DNA of 64,000 bases from positions 310,001 through 374,000 of the forward strand of contig CAXXLB010000014.1 of NCBI GenBank assembly GCA_963664675.2, read 5' to 3'. Made by a program: the position numbers and the translations under genes. This DNA is from JASGMR01 sp963664675. Its GTDB lineage: Bacteria; Thermotogota; Thermotogae; Petrotogales; Kosmotogaceae. The notes below the pieces were generated by a model. That model was not told the origin of the DNA, made no database searches, and saw nothing but the letters and a program-made list of their open reading frames with translations. Positions 17,991 to 26,681 of the stretch are shown piece after piece (within the stretch, counting starts at the first letter, position 1; each line of letters opens with the position of its first letter).

Positions 17991-19184
17991 ATGGAAAAAT
18001 ATGATTTAATATTAATTACAATTACTTTTTTCCCTTCTTTAGATACTTCTGCGAGATTAATGTATGATTTAGCTGAAGGTTTATCTGATTTGGGGCTAAA
18101 ATTATTAGTATTAGCACCCGAAAGGGCTTATCTTGATCCAAAAATAAAATATTCATTGAAAGAAACCGTAAAGGGAATAGATATAAAACGTATAAGCATT
18201 CCCAAATTGGATAAAGATAAATCTTTTCAAAAGATGAAGCTTTACTCAAAATTTGCCAGTGGGGTGAAAAAAGAATTGAATAAGGTGGATGCTAAATCTA
18301 TAATGTCGCTTTTGCCCCCTTTAATAGTTCCATATGAATCCTTGAAAGTTTCTAAGATAAAAAAAATCCCTTTTATTTTAATACTTCACGATTTGATTCC
18401 AGATGCATGGGTGAAAAGAAACAGAACTTCTAAAAAGAATCCTTTGATAAAAATTCTTTCGCGTCAAACGAAATATTTAATAAATGAATCGGATAAAATT
18501 ATAGTTTTAGGAAGAGATGTGAAAGAATATTTGGGAAAAGAATATAAAATTGAAGAAAAAAGAATAAAAATTGTTACAAACTGGTCAAGAAAAGCTGATA
18601 TTACTGAAAAAATTAAAGTAGATGACAATTCAATTTTTAAAATTCTTTTTGCTGGAAATTTAGGAGAAGCTCAGGGGCTTTTTTCCGTATTAGAAGTTGC
18701 AAAAGAAATAAGTAAAATAGATTCTTCAATACAATTCAATTTTGTGGGAAATGGAGTTAATAAACAAAAAATGATAAGATATGCAAAAAATGAAAATGTT
18801 AACAATGTAAAATTTATTGATTATCAATCAGATGAAAAACTCAGAGTAATTATGAATGAATCAGATGCTTTGTTGGTTTCTTTGAGAAATGAGTCAAAAG
18901 GGATGTCTGTACCAAGTAAGCTCTATTACTATCTAACTGCTGGAAAGCCTATAATTGCTTATGTTCCAAAAGGTTCCGAAATACATTTAGAAACGGAAGA
19001 AGAAAAATTTGGTATTTACTGTGAATTTGGGAGAGAAAAAGAATTGATAAAAAGTATTGTTGAACTGAAAAATAGTAATAAAAAGGGAAAAATGGGAGAA
19101 AACGCTTTAAAGGCATTTAATAGTAAATATAACAATGAAATTTCAGTAAAAAAATACTATGATGTGATAAAAGAATACATTTAG
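17991..19184 (+). CDS. Glycosyltransferase family 4 (WbuB-like)
   Basis: 397 residues with a GT-B fold. N-terminal ITITFFPSLDTSARLMYDLAEGL matches the acceptor domain of WbuB-like enzymes. C-terminal ILFAGNLGEAQGL and SVPSKLYYYLTAGKPIIAY are the donor-binding part. It lies directly before capE-capF-capG, which make UDP-L-FucNAc; WbuB relatives transfer L-FucNAc, so that donor is likely but inferred from context. Confidence 0.85.
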   Translation: MEKYDLILITITFFPSLDTSARLMYDLAEGLSDLGLKLLVLAPERAYLDPKIKYSLKETVKGIDIKRISIPKLDKDKSFQKMKLYSKFASGVKKELNKVDAKSIMSLLPPLIVPYESLKVSKIKKIPFILILHDLIPDAWVKRNRTSKKNPLIKILSRQTKYLINESDKIIVLGRDVKEYLGKEYKIEEKRIKIVTNWSRKADITEKIKVDDNSIFKILFAGNLGEAQGLFSVLEVAKEISKIDSSIQFNFVGNGVNKQKMIRYAKNENVNNVKFIDYQSDEKLRVIMNESDALLVSLRNESKGMSVPSKLYYYLTAGKPIIAYVPKGSEIHLETEEEKFGIYCEFGREKELIKSIVELKNSNKKGKMGENALKAFNSKYNNEISVKKYYDVIKEYI

Positions 19185-19200
19185 TGGGGAGATAAATTGT

Positions 19201-20220
19201 ATGTTCAAAAACAAAACATTATTAGTAACAGGTGGAACAGGATCATTCGGGAATGCTGTAGTAGATAGATTTTTAAATACAGAAATATTAGAAATAAGAA
19301 TTTTCAGTAGAGATGAAAAAAAGCAGGACGATATGAGGAAAAAATATAAGAATGACAAACTTAAATTCTATATAGGAAATGTAAGGGATTACGATAGTAT
19401 AAATTTTGCAATGAGTGGGGTTGATTATGTATTCAGCGCAGCAGCTCTGAAACAGGTACCGAGTTGTGAATTTTTTCCGATGGAAGCGGTAAGAACTAAT
19501 GTCATTGGAACTGAAAATGTAATTAACTCAGCTATAGTAAACAAAGTAAAAAATGTAATAACCCTTTCTACAGATAAAGCAGTATATCCAATAAATGCGA
19601 TGGGAATATCAAAGGCAATGATGGAAAAGGTAATGGTGGCAAAATCTAGATCAAGCAACGGAACAATACTATGTGGAACAAGATATGGAAATGTTATGGC
19701 ATCAAGGGGATCAGTTATTCCATTATTCATAAAACAGATAAAAGAGAAAAAACCGCTCACCATAACAAATCCGAATATGACAAGATATATGATGAGCCTT
19801 GAAGATGCAGTAGATTTAGTCTTATTTGCATTTCAAAATGGAAAATCGGGAGACATGTTTGTTCAAAAAGCTCCTGCAGCTACAATAGGATTACTGGCTA
19901 AAGCATTGAGGGAATTATTCAATTCAAATTCAGAAATAAAAATAATTGGAACAAGACACGGAGAGAAGATGCATGAAACACTTCTTACATGCGAAGAAAA
20001 GCTGAATGCAATTGATTTAGATAACTATTTCAGAATCCCAGCAGATAACAGAGATTTGAATTATGGAAAATACTTTGAGAATGGGGAAGGAAAAAACATA
20101 GAAGAAATAACTCCATATACTTCAGAAAATACAAAGAGACTAAATCTAGATGAATTAAAAGAAATACTATTGAAATTGGATTATGTGCAGAATGAATTGA
20201 AAGAAAACAGGAGTAATTAA
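19201..20220 (+). CDS. capE: UDP-GlcNAc 4,6-dehydratase/5-epimerase (CapE/FnlA type)
   Basis: Rossmann start LVTGGTGSFGNAVVDRFL and STDKAVYPINAMGISKAMME. The usual SDR Tyr-x3-Lys is replaced by Met-Gly-x-x-Lys, characteristic of the inverting CapE/FnlA enzymes. 339 residues, normal length. It converts UDP-GlcNAc to the 4-keto-6-deoxy intermediate of UDP-L-FucNAc. CapF begins one base after its stop. Confidence 0.92.
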   Translation: MFKNKTLLVTGGTGSFGNAVVDRFLNTEILEIRIFSRDEKKQDDMRKKYKNDKLKFYIGNVRDYDSINFAMSGVDYVFSAAALKQVPSCEFFPMEAVRTNVIGTENVINSAIVNKVKNVITLSTDKAVYPINAMGISKAMMEKVMVAKSRSSNGTILCGTRYGNVMASRGSVIPLFIKQIKEKKPLTITNPNMTRYMMSLEDAVDLVLFAFQNGKSGDMFVQKAPAATIGLLAKALRELFNSNSEIKIIGTRHGEKMHETLLTCEEKLNAIDLDNYFRIPADNRDLNYGKYFENGEGKNIEEITPYTSENTKRLNLDELKEILLKLDYVQNELKENRSN

Positions 20221-20221
20221 A

Positions 20222-21361
20222 ATGAAATTATTAATTACAGGCAACAAAGGATTTGTAGGAAAAAACCTGATAGCAGAACTGAAAAACAAAGGATATGAAG
20301 AAATCTATGAATATGATATAGATACAGATAAAGAATTACTCGAAAAATATACAAAAAACTGCGAATTTGTATTTCATCTTGCAGGAGTGAACAGACCAAA
20401 GGAAGAAAAGGAATTCATGGAAGGAAATTACGGTTTCACTTCGGAGCTGCTGGAACTATTGAAGAAACATAAAAATAATTCTCCAGTATTGATAACATCA
20501 TCTATTCAAGCGGAAAGAGATAATCCATATGGAAAGAGTAAAAAAGCTGGAGAAGAATTGTTATTAAATTATTCAAAGAAAACAGGAAACAAAGTATATG
20601 TTTATAGACTTCCAAATCTATTTGGAAAATGGTCTAAACCAAATTACAATACTGTAATTGCAACATTCTGCTATAAAATTGCGAGAGATGAAGAAATAAA
20701 AATCAACAATCCGGATGCAGAGTTAACCCTTTGTTATATAGATGATGTATTAGAAGAATTTATAAATGCATTAAATGGAAATCCAACAAGAGATGGAGAA
20801 TACTGTAAAGTACAAAAGGTTCATAAAATAAAATTGGGAGAATTAGCAGAAAAAATAAAAGGATTTAAAGAAAGTAGAAAAGATTTGAGTGTTCCAGATA
20901 TGAAAGATGAACTGACAAAAAAACTATACAGTACATACTTGAGTTTCCTCCCCGAAAACAAATTTTCATACGAGTTGAAAATGCACGAAGATAACAGGGG
21001 ATCATTCACAGAATTCATAAAAACACCAGATAGAGGACAGGTATCTGTAAATATATCAAAACCCGGGATAACGAAGGGAAATCACTGGCATCATACGAAG
21101 AATGAGAAATTCCTTGTTGTGAAAGGAAAAGGTCTAATAAGATTCAGAAAAATTAATGATGATAAAATAATAGAGTATGAAGTAAGTGGGGAAAAACTTG
21201 AAGTAGTAGATATACCAGCAGGATATACTCATTCAATAGTGAATACAGGAGAAGAAGACATGGTAACAGTAATGTGGGCTAACGAACCCTTCGATCCGGA
21301 TAATCCAGATACGTATTATGAGAATGTGGACATAGAAGACGCTGAAGAGCAAAAAGGCTGA
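20222..21361 (+). CDS. capF: Capsular biosynthesis bifunctional epimerase/reductase CapF (FnlB type)
   Basis: Two domains: an N-terminal NAD(P)-binding SDR part (LLITGNKGFVGKNLIAEL; NPYGKSKKAGEEL carries the Tyr-x3-Lys pair) and a C-terminal cupin (GNHWHHTKNEKFLVVKGKG, a metal-binding His cluster). In CapF the cupin epimerises C-3 and the SDR reduces C-4, giving UDP-L-TalNAc. The next enzyme, CapG, lies 818 bases further on, separated by a four-helix-bundle cassette, although these genes are normally adjacent. Confidence 0.92.
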   Translation: MKLLITGNKGFVGKNLIAELKNKGYEEIYEYDIDTDKELLEKYTKNCEFVFHLAGVNRPKEEKEFMEGNYGFTSELLELLKKHKNNSPVLITSSIQAERDNPYGKSKKAGEELLLNYSKKTGNKVYVYRLPNLFGKWSKPNYNTVIATFCYKIARDEEIKINNPDAELTLCYIDDVLEEFINALNGNPTRDGEYCKVQKVHKIKLGELAEKIKGFKESRKDLSVPDMKDELTKKLYSTYLSFLPENKFSYELKMHEDNRGSFTEFIKTPDRGQVSVNISKPGITKGNHWHHTKNEKFLVVKGKGLIRFRKINDDKIIEYEVSGEKLEVVDIPAGYTHSIVNTGEEDMVTVMWANEPFDPDNPDTYYENVDIEDAEEQKG

Positions 21362-21535
21362 AAAGGTATAAAAGGCATAAAAGCAGAAGCGCAAAAAAAA
21401 CAGACGAAGATTTGATGATATAGTAATTTTGCATTTAAGCCATTCAGCTTTTGAGCACTTTAGCTATTCAGCAATTGAGCTATTACGGCCTTTAGGCCAT
21501 TAAGCCTTTAAGCATTTAGGCTTTAACCCGAAAGG
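21362..21535. repeat. Word array A4, left side (AGC-type words), with direct repeat copy 1
   Basis: A different vocabulary from A1-A3: TTAAGCC, TTTAGGCC, TTTTGAGCA, TTCAGCAATTGAGC, AAGCATTTAGGC, in many variants. Bases 21379-21464 form an 86-base direct repeat with 22037-22122 (fewer than ten differences by eye), placing the four-helix gene between two copies. Confidence 0.75.
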
Positions 21536-21541
21536 ACATTT

Positions 21542-21901
21542 ATGAAAAGTAATTTTTGTAATTTAGAAGTATGGAAAGAATCATTTAAATTTGCACTTGA
21601 TATTTATAAGATTACCGCAAGATTTCCCTTAGAAGAAAAATATGCATTAACAAGTCAGTTAAAAAGATCAGCATCATCTGTACCGGCAAATATAGCAGAA
21701 GGAAAGGGAAGAGAAAGTGATAAGGAGTTTAACAGATTCCTTTATATAGCAAGAGGATCATTGGAAGAAAGTAAAAGTCATCTATTGTTAGCAAGAGAAC
21801 TTGGTTACATAAGTAAAGCAGATATATTAAACTTAGAAAAGGATACAGAGAAAATAGGAGCAATGCTAAATAATCTTATTAAAAGAGTAAACGGTAAGTG
21901 A
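21542..21901 (+). CDS. Four-helix bundle protein (S23/IVP family), copy 3
   Basis: 119 residues: FCNLEVWKESFKFALDIY, SVPANIAEGKGRESDKEF, and RGSLEESKSHLLLARELGY. It belongs to the same family as copies 1 and 2 but to a different subgroup. A GAAAGGA site precedes the ATG. It sits between capF and capG inside an 86-base direct repeat and word arrays, with words of opposite sense on its two sides. Nothing links it to FucNAc synthesis, so it appears to be a passenger in the operon. Confidence 0.88.
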   Translation: MKSNFCNLEVWKESFKFALDIYKITARFPLEEKYALTSQLKRSASSVPANIAEGKGRESDKEFNRFLYIARGSLEESKSHLLLARELGYISKADILNLEKDTEKIGAMLNNLIKRVNGK

Positions 21902-22140
21902 TTTAGAAAAACTGCTCAAACGCTGAAAAGCAAAAAGCTGAAGCACTTAAAAGTGAAACAACCAAAGGGCAGAAAAGCGGAAAGGCTATTTGGTGAAAGG
22001 GTAGAAGAGTTGAAAAGTGCAAGAACCAAAACGTTTAAAAGCAGAAGCGCAAAAAAAGCAGATGAAGATTTGATGATATAGTAATTTTGCATTTAAGCCA
22101 TTAAGCTTTTGAGCAATTCAGCTTATAGTTCTTTAAATTA
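21902..22140. repeat. Word array A4, right side, with direct repeat copy 2
   Basis: Near the gene the words are complementary to those on the left (AAACGCTGAAAAGC, AAAAAGCTGAAGCAC, AAAAGCGGAAAGGC against GCTTTTGAGCA). From 22037 to 22122 the left-side direct repeat returns in the same orientation. A separate ribosome site (AAAGGAGG near 22161) then serves capG. Confidence 0.75.
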
Positions 22141-22179
22141 TCCAATAGCTCGCCGACCGTAAAAGGAGGTTTATCAACA

Positions 22180-23298
22180 GTGACCAAACTAATGACCATC
22201 GTGGGAACAAGGCCCGAAATCATAAGATTATCATCTACAATTAAAGCATGTGATAAATATTTCAATCATATATTGGTTCATACCGGGCAAAATTATGATT
22301 ATGAACTCAACGAAGTCTTTTTTGAAGAACTGGAATTGAGAAAGCCGGACTATTTTCTGAATGTTCCTGGAAAGCATCTCGGAGAAACAATGGGAAATAT
22401 TCTTTCAAAGGCGTATGAAATTCTGTTGAAAGAAAAACCGGATGCTTTATTAATATTAGGAGATACTAATTCAGCTTTAAGTGCAATTCCAGCAAAAAGA
22501 TTAAAGATTCCTATTTTTCATATGGAAGCAGGAAACAGGTGTTTTGACCAAAATGTTCCTGAAGAAATAAACAGAAAAATAGTTGATCATATAAGTGATA
22601 TTAATCTACCTTATACAGAACATAGCAGAAGATATTTATTATCCGAAGGATTCAGAAAAGAACATATATTTGTAACCGGATCTCCAATGCCTGAAGTTCT
22701 GAATAAATACGAAGATAAAATTGAAAATAGCGATATACTGAAGAGATTAGAACTGAAAGAAAAGAATTATATATTGGTAAGCGCGCATAGAGAAGAGAAT
22801 CTTGATATTGAAAAGAATTTTATTGAAATTATCGATAGTTTAAACTCGATAGCTGAAGAATTCAAGTTACCAATTATTTATTCAACGCATCCGAGAAGTT
22901 GGAAGAAAATAGAAGAGAAAAAAATAAAATTCAATCTTTTAATAAAAAATCTTAAACCCTTTGGTTTCTTCAATTATAATAAATTACAAAAGGATTCATT
23001 TTGCGTACTTTCAGACAGTGGAACATTGAGTGAAGAATCGTCTATCCTGGGATTTCCTGCGGTATTGTTCAGGACCAGTACTGAAAGACCGGAAGTTCTG
23101 GATAAAGGTTCTATAGTAATAGGGGGAATAAGTCCGAAAGACGTTGTAAATGCGATAAATATAGCAACAGAAAGTTTCAATGAAGAGGAAAAAGCACCAC
23201 TAGCGAATGATTATTATGATAAAAATGTATCTTTAAAAGTGGTGAAAATAATTGAGAGTTATATAAAGATAATAAATAAAGTTATCTGGTTTAAATAA
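22180..23298 (+). CDS. capG: UDP-N-acetylglucosamine 2-epimerase, non-hydrolysing (CapG/FnlC type)
   Basis: GTG start after AAAGGAGG. It begins TIVGTRPEIIRLSSTI; further motifs are GDTNSALSAI, MEAGNRCFDQNVPEE, YTEHSRRYLLSEG, HREENLDIEKNF and DSGTLSEESSILG. 372 residues, normal length. Next to CapE and CapF it would make UDP-L-FucNAc from UDP-L-TalNAc by C-2 epimerisation. The relative WecB makes UDP-ManNAc, a less likely role here. Confidence 0.92.
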   Translation: MTKLMTIVGTRPEIIRLSSTIKACDKYFNHILVHTGQNYDYELNEVFFEELELRKPDYFLNVPGKHLGETMGNILSKAYEILLKEKPDALLILGDTNSALSAIPAKRLKIPIFHMEAGNRCFDQNVPEEINRKIVDHISDINLPYTEHSRRYLLSEGFRKEHIFVTGSPMPEVLNKYEDKIENSDILKRLELKEKNYILVSAHREENLDIEKNFIEIIDSLNSIAEEFKLPIIYSTHPRSWKKIEEKKIKFNLLIKNLKPFGFFNYNKLQKDSFCVLSDSGTLSEESSILGFPAVLFRTSTERPEVLDKGSIVIGGISPKDVVNAINIATESFNEEEKAPLANDYYDKNVSLKVVKIIESYIKIINKVIWFK

Positions 23299-23299
23299 G

Positions 23300-24364
23300 G
23301 TGAAAATTACAATGCTTGAAAAATTTGCTAACGGCAATTATGAAATCGTTGAAAAAACAAATAAAGTTTCTATAATTCATTATGTAGAGGATGAGAAAAT
23401 TTTTGGAAGTAAAGGAAGAAGAGTTTATTTAAGAAAAAAAATGGATAAAGAATGGAATCATTATAAATCCTTTCCCTTTATATGGGAAGATCTTTTTTCC
23501 TTTAACAGGCTTGCAAGTAGAGCCTTGCGTTTGGACAAATGTATAGTATTTCCTACTAAAATAGGTAAAATAATGGGAATAAGAAAAGGAAAAGTTTATG
23601 ATTTAACAGATAGGAACCCAATAAAATTATTTGATATAAAGGGTAGAGCTCCCTTATATATAGGAATAGTAGAAAATGAAAATGGAATATTTTTTGGAGA
23701 ATATTTATCTAATAAAGATAGAAATGAAATAAGAATATGGAACGCCAGTTCAGATTTGAAAAAAAGTGAAGTTGTGTATACTTTTAAAAAAAATACAATT
23801 AGACATATTCATGGCTTATATCAAGATCCTTTTGAAATGAATAGGATTTGGTTAACTACAGGAGATTTGAATGGAGAATGTTATATATGTTATACGAACG
23901 ACAATTTTAAAACTCTTAATAAAATAGGAAATGGAACTCAATTATTTAGAGCAGTTGGGCTATTGTTTACCAAAGAAAAAGTATGTTGGTTTACAGATAC
24001 GAATCTTGATTACAACTATTTTGTGAGTATGAACAAAAAAGATTTTAAAGTAGAAAAAGAATTTCAAGTAGATAATTCCACTTTGTATAGCTGTATGACA
24101 ACTGATGGTTATTATGTAGCTTCAACCATAGTAGAAGAAGGTGAATATATAAAAAGTAACAAAGCGACTATTAGAATTTCAAAAGACTGTTTAAATTGGG
24201 AAAAAGTTAAAAGTTATGAAAAAGATAGATATTCAAAAAAATATTTTGGATTTGGAACAATTATATTTCCTAAAGGAGATTTAGTATTAAATAAAATATG
24301 GTTTTCTGGAAATAGTTTAAAATCCATTGATGGAAAATCTTTGAATATTAATTTGTCAAATTAA
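23300..24364 (+). CDS. Hypothetical protein, possible beta-propeller
   Basis: 354 residues, unrecognised. GTG start one base after capG. There is no signal peptide or membrane segment. Repeating beta-rich units with aromatic turns (IHGLYQDPFEMNRIWLTTGD, CYICYTNDNFKTLNKIG, LFRAVGLLFTKEKVCWFTDT) look like a BNR/exo-sialidase-like propeller. Given its place it may bind or modify a sugar intermediate, but no catalytic motif is clear. Very AT-rich, like the adjacent glycosyltransferases. Confidence 0.7.
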   Translation: MKITMLEKFANGNYEIVEKTNKVSIIHYVEDEKIFGSKGRRVYLRKKMDKEWNHYKSFPFIWEDLFSFNRLASRALRLDKCIVFPTKIGKIMGIRKGKVYDLTDRNPIKLFDIKGRAPLYIGIVENENGIFFGEYLSNKDRNEIRIWNASSDLKKSEVVYTFKKNTIRHIHGLYQDPFEMNRIWLTTGDLNGECYICYTNDNFKTLNKIGNGTQLFRAVGLLFTKEKVCWFTDTNLDYNYFVSMNKKDFKVEKEFQVDNSTLYSCMTTDGYYVASTIVEEGEYIKSNKATIRISKDCLNWEKVKSYEKDRYSKKYFGFGTIIFPKGDLVLNKIWFSGNSLKSIDGKSLNINLSN

Positions 24365-24385
24365 ATTAAAAAATTAGAGGTTAAA

Positions 24386-25507
24386 ATGAATATTTTATGG
24401 GATTTTTCTTTTGTTAATAATGGTGGAGGCCTATCATCATTCGAAGAGTTTAATAAATATATTATCAATAAAAAGAAAGGAGAAAATAATCATATTGTTA
24501 TAAACCCTTTTAAAGAAGAAGTAAAAGAAAATGTTAAATTTATCAAAATGAATAATATAAGTAGATTGAAAAAAGTATTTTTTTCTATATTTATTTTAAA
24601 AAGAATTATTATTCAAGAAAATATCGATGTAATTGTTTATGCAGGTGGAATTCCAAACCCATTTATAAGAAGAATTCCTTGTGTATTATTTATTAGACAA
24701 GCTTTATATTTTGAAAAAATGGCAAGAGAAAAAATAAGCTTGAAATCAAGAATGATCGTTTTCATAAAGAAATTCCTACTCAAAATTACAGCTAAAAAAG
24801 CAAAAATAATTTTTGTACAGACAAATTGGATGAAAGATAAGGTAAAAAAATCCTTTAAACCGAAAGGCCTTATAGTAAAACTTGTTTGGAATACTTTTAA
24901 TAATATTTCTGAAAGAAATAAAAGAAAATTTTCTGATCATATGGAAAATGAAAATATAAATTTATTATATGTTTCGTTGCCGCGACCATATAAAAATCAT
25001 ATATACCTCCTTAGAGGATTTAAAATTGCTATAGATAGAGGTTTTAAAGGAAAATTGATATTAACTTGCCCCAGAAAAGAAGAAGCAAAGAGCAAAACTG
25101 AGATAAATATAATAAATGAAATAAACAAGCTTAATATTGAGAATAACATAGAATTAACAGGAATTATATCAAGAGAAAAAACATTGAGATTATATGAAAA
25201 ATCAGACATATTCATATTTCCTAGTTTATGTGAAAGCTTTGGTGTTCCTTTATTAGAAGCTCTAAATTATTGTATGCCAATAATAGGTTCAAATATAGAA
25301 GTAGTTAAAGAAGTTACGTATAATAAATTTATATATTTTGATCCAAATAATCCAAAAGAAATTGCCGATAAAATTATTGAAGCGCAAAAAAATATTGATA
25401 ATCTTTCAAAAGTATCGAAAAAAATATTCGATACTAAGTATAAAAATAAATGTTTATGGAATGAAGTTATTGAAAATGTAGGTAGTTGCTTTGAAAAGGA
25501 GAATTAA
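24386..25507 (+). CDS. Glycosyltransferase family 4
   Basis: 373 residues, GT-B fold. The N-terminal NNGGGLSSFEEFNKYI glycine-rich loop is typical of GT4 acceptor domains. In the donor domain SLPRPYKNHIYLLRGF is followed by ELTGIISREKTLRLYEKSDI and FPSLCESFGVPLLEAL with the E-x7-E pattern. It would add a sugar to the lipid-linked repeat unit on the cytoplasmic face. Donor and linkage cannot be told from sequence. Confidence 0.87.
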   Translation: MNILWDFSFVNNGGGLSSFEEFNKYIINKKKGENNHIVINPFKEEVKENVKFIKMNNISRLKKVFFSIFILKRIIIQENIDVIVYAGGIPNPFIRRIPCVLFIRQALYFEKMAREKISLKSRMIVFIKKFLLKITAKKAKIIFVQTNWMKDKVKKSFKPKGLIVKLVWNTFNNISERNKRKFSDHMENENINLLYVSLPRPYKNHIYLLRGFKIAIDRGFKGKLILTCPRKEEAKSKTEINIINEINKLNIENNIELTGIISREKTLRLYEKSDIFIFPSLCESFGVPLLEALNYCMPIIGSNIEVVKEVTYNKFIYFDPNNPKEIADKIIEAQKNIDNLSKVSKKIFDTKYKNKCLWNEVIENVGSCFEKEN

Positions 25508-26681
25508 ATGAAAAAGATAGTAATTTGGATTAAAAGACCTTGTTTTCTTCAAGCAAACACATATAACGAATTGTGTAAAATGGGATACGATATTATAATG
25601 ATTTGTGAAAAAGGAATAAGTCATGAAAGGGAAAAAAATTGTTCTTGGAACATTGATTCTCAAAAAGACTTAAAAATTATATTTTTACCAGAAAAAAAAT
25701 GGAGAAAATACATTGTTAATTTTTTAAGAAAGAATAAAAAAACAATTCATATATTTGGATCATTATTACCTCATAAACCAAAAAAAGTATGTTTTGCAAG
25801 AAAAATAGCATCAAAAATGAAACTAAACTTTGGAATTCTTACTGAGCCATCTAGGAATGATTATTTATATGGAATAAAGAAGTACATAAGAAATTTTCAA
25901 TTATTTATTTTAAAAGAATATGTAAAAACAAAAATAATTCCATTTTCTATTTTTTATTTATGTGTGTCTAAGCCTTATGATGAATTTTTTGATTATTTAA
26001 ATATTCCTAAAAGTAAAAATTTTCCATTTGGTTATTTCCCAAAAGATAAGATTATTTACAATGAAAAAATAATACTACAAAAAAAACAAATTGGGATATT
26101 TCAATTTATTTTTTGTAGGAAGCTTTACAAAAATCAGAGATGTTCAAACAATAATAAAGGCAATAAAAATAATTAAAAATGAAAATTTTATGTTTAAATT
26201 ATATATGGTAGGTTATGGAAATACTTATGAGGAAATAATTGAATTATCTAAAAAATTAGATGTTTATGATAATATCATTTTTTTAGGACCTCTAGATAAT
26301 AATGATGAAAGAACAATAATGAAAAAAATGGATTTAGTAATTATTCCAACTCTAAATGCAAGTTTAGGTATTCCTTGCCTTGAAGCTATACATGAAGGAA
26401 TTCCTTCAATTGTAAGTAGTGGGGATAGGGGCGCTAGTTTCTTTGTAACAAAATCAAAAAGCGGATTTGTTTATAAAAATGGAGACGCTATATCTTTGAG
26501 TATTTATATAAAGAAAATTCTTAATAATTCTGATTTGCGTGATATTTTAAGAAAAAATGCTAAAAGTTTCTCGCATAAAATTGAACCCAAAAAAATCGCT
26601 GATTATCTTTTAGAAATTTTTGATTATTCTTTATATAGAAACATATATCAAAAACCATTACCGCCTTGGGAGAAACAATGA
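25508..26681 (+). pseudogene. Glycosyltransferase family 4, frameshifted at an A8 tract
   Basis: An N-terminal part (IVIWIKRPCFLQANTYNEL) runs to 26176, but its last ~28 codons are out of frame. The true continuation (GYFNLFFVGSFTKIRDVQ, then IPTLNASLGIPCLEAIHEG) is in the next frame to 26681. The switch falls at eight A (26079-26086); removing one A joins both halves into about 390 residues. The downstream polymerase starts inside its stop, consistent with a once intact gene. Phase variation, real mutation or sequencing error are all possible. Confidence 0.8.

Noticed and set aside
4107..21901. Diversity-generating retroelement because of Avd-like four-helix proteins
   Set aside because: No reverse transcriptase, no template/variable repeat pair and no adenine-biased variation were seen in the window.
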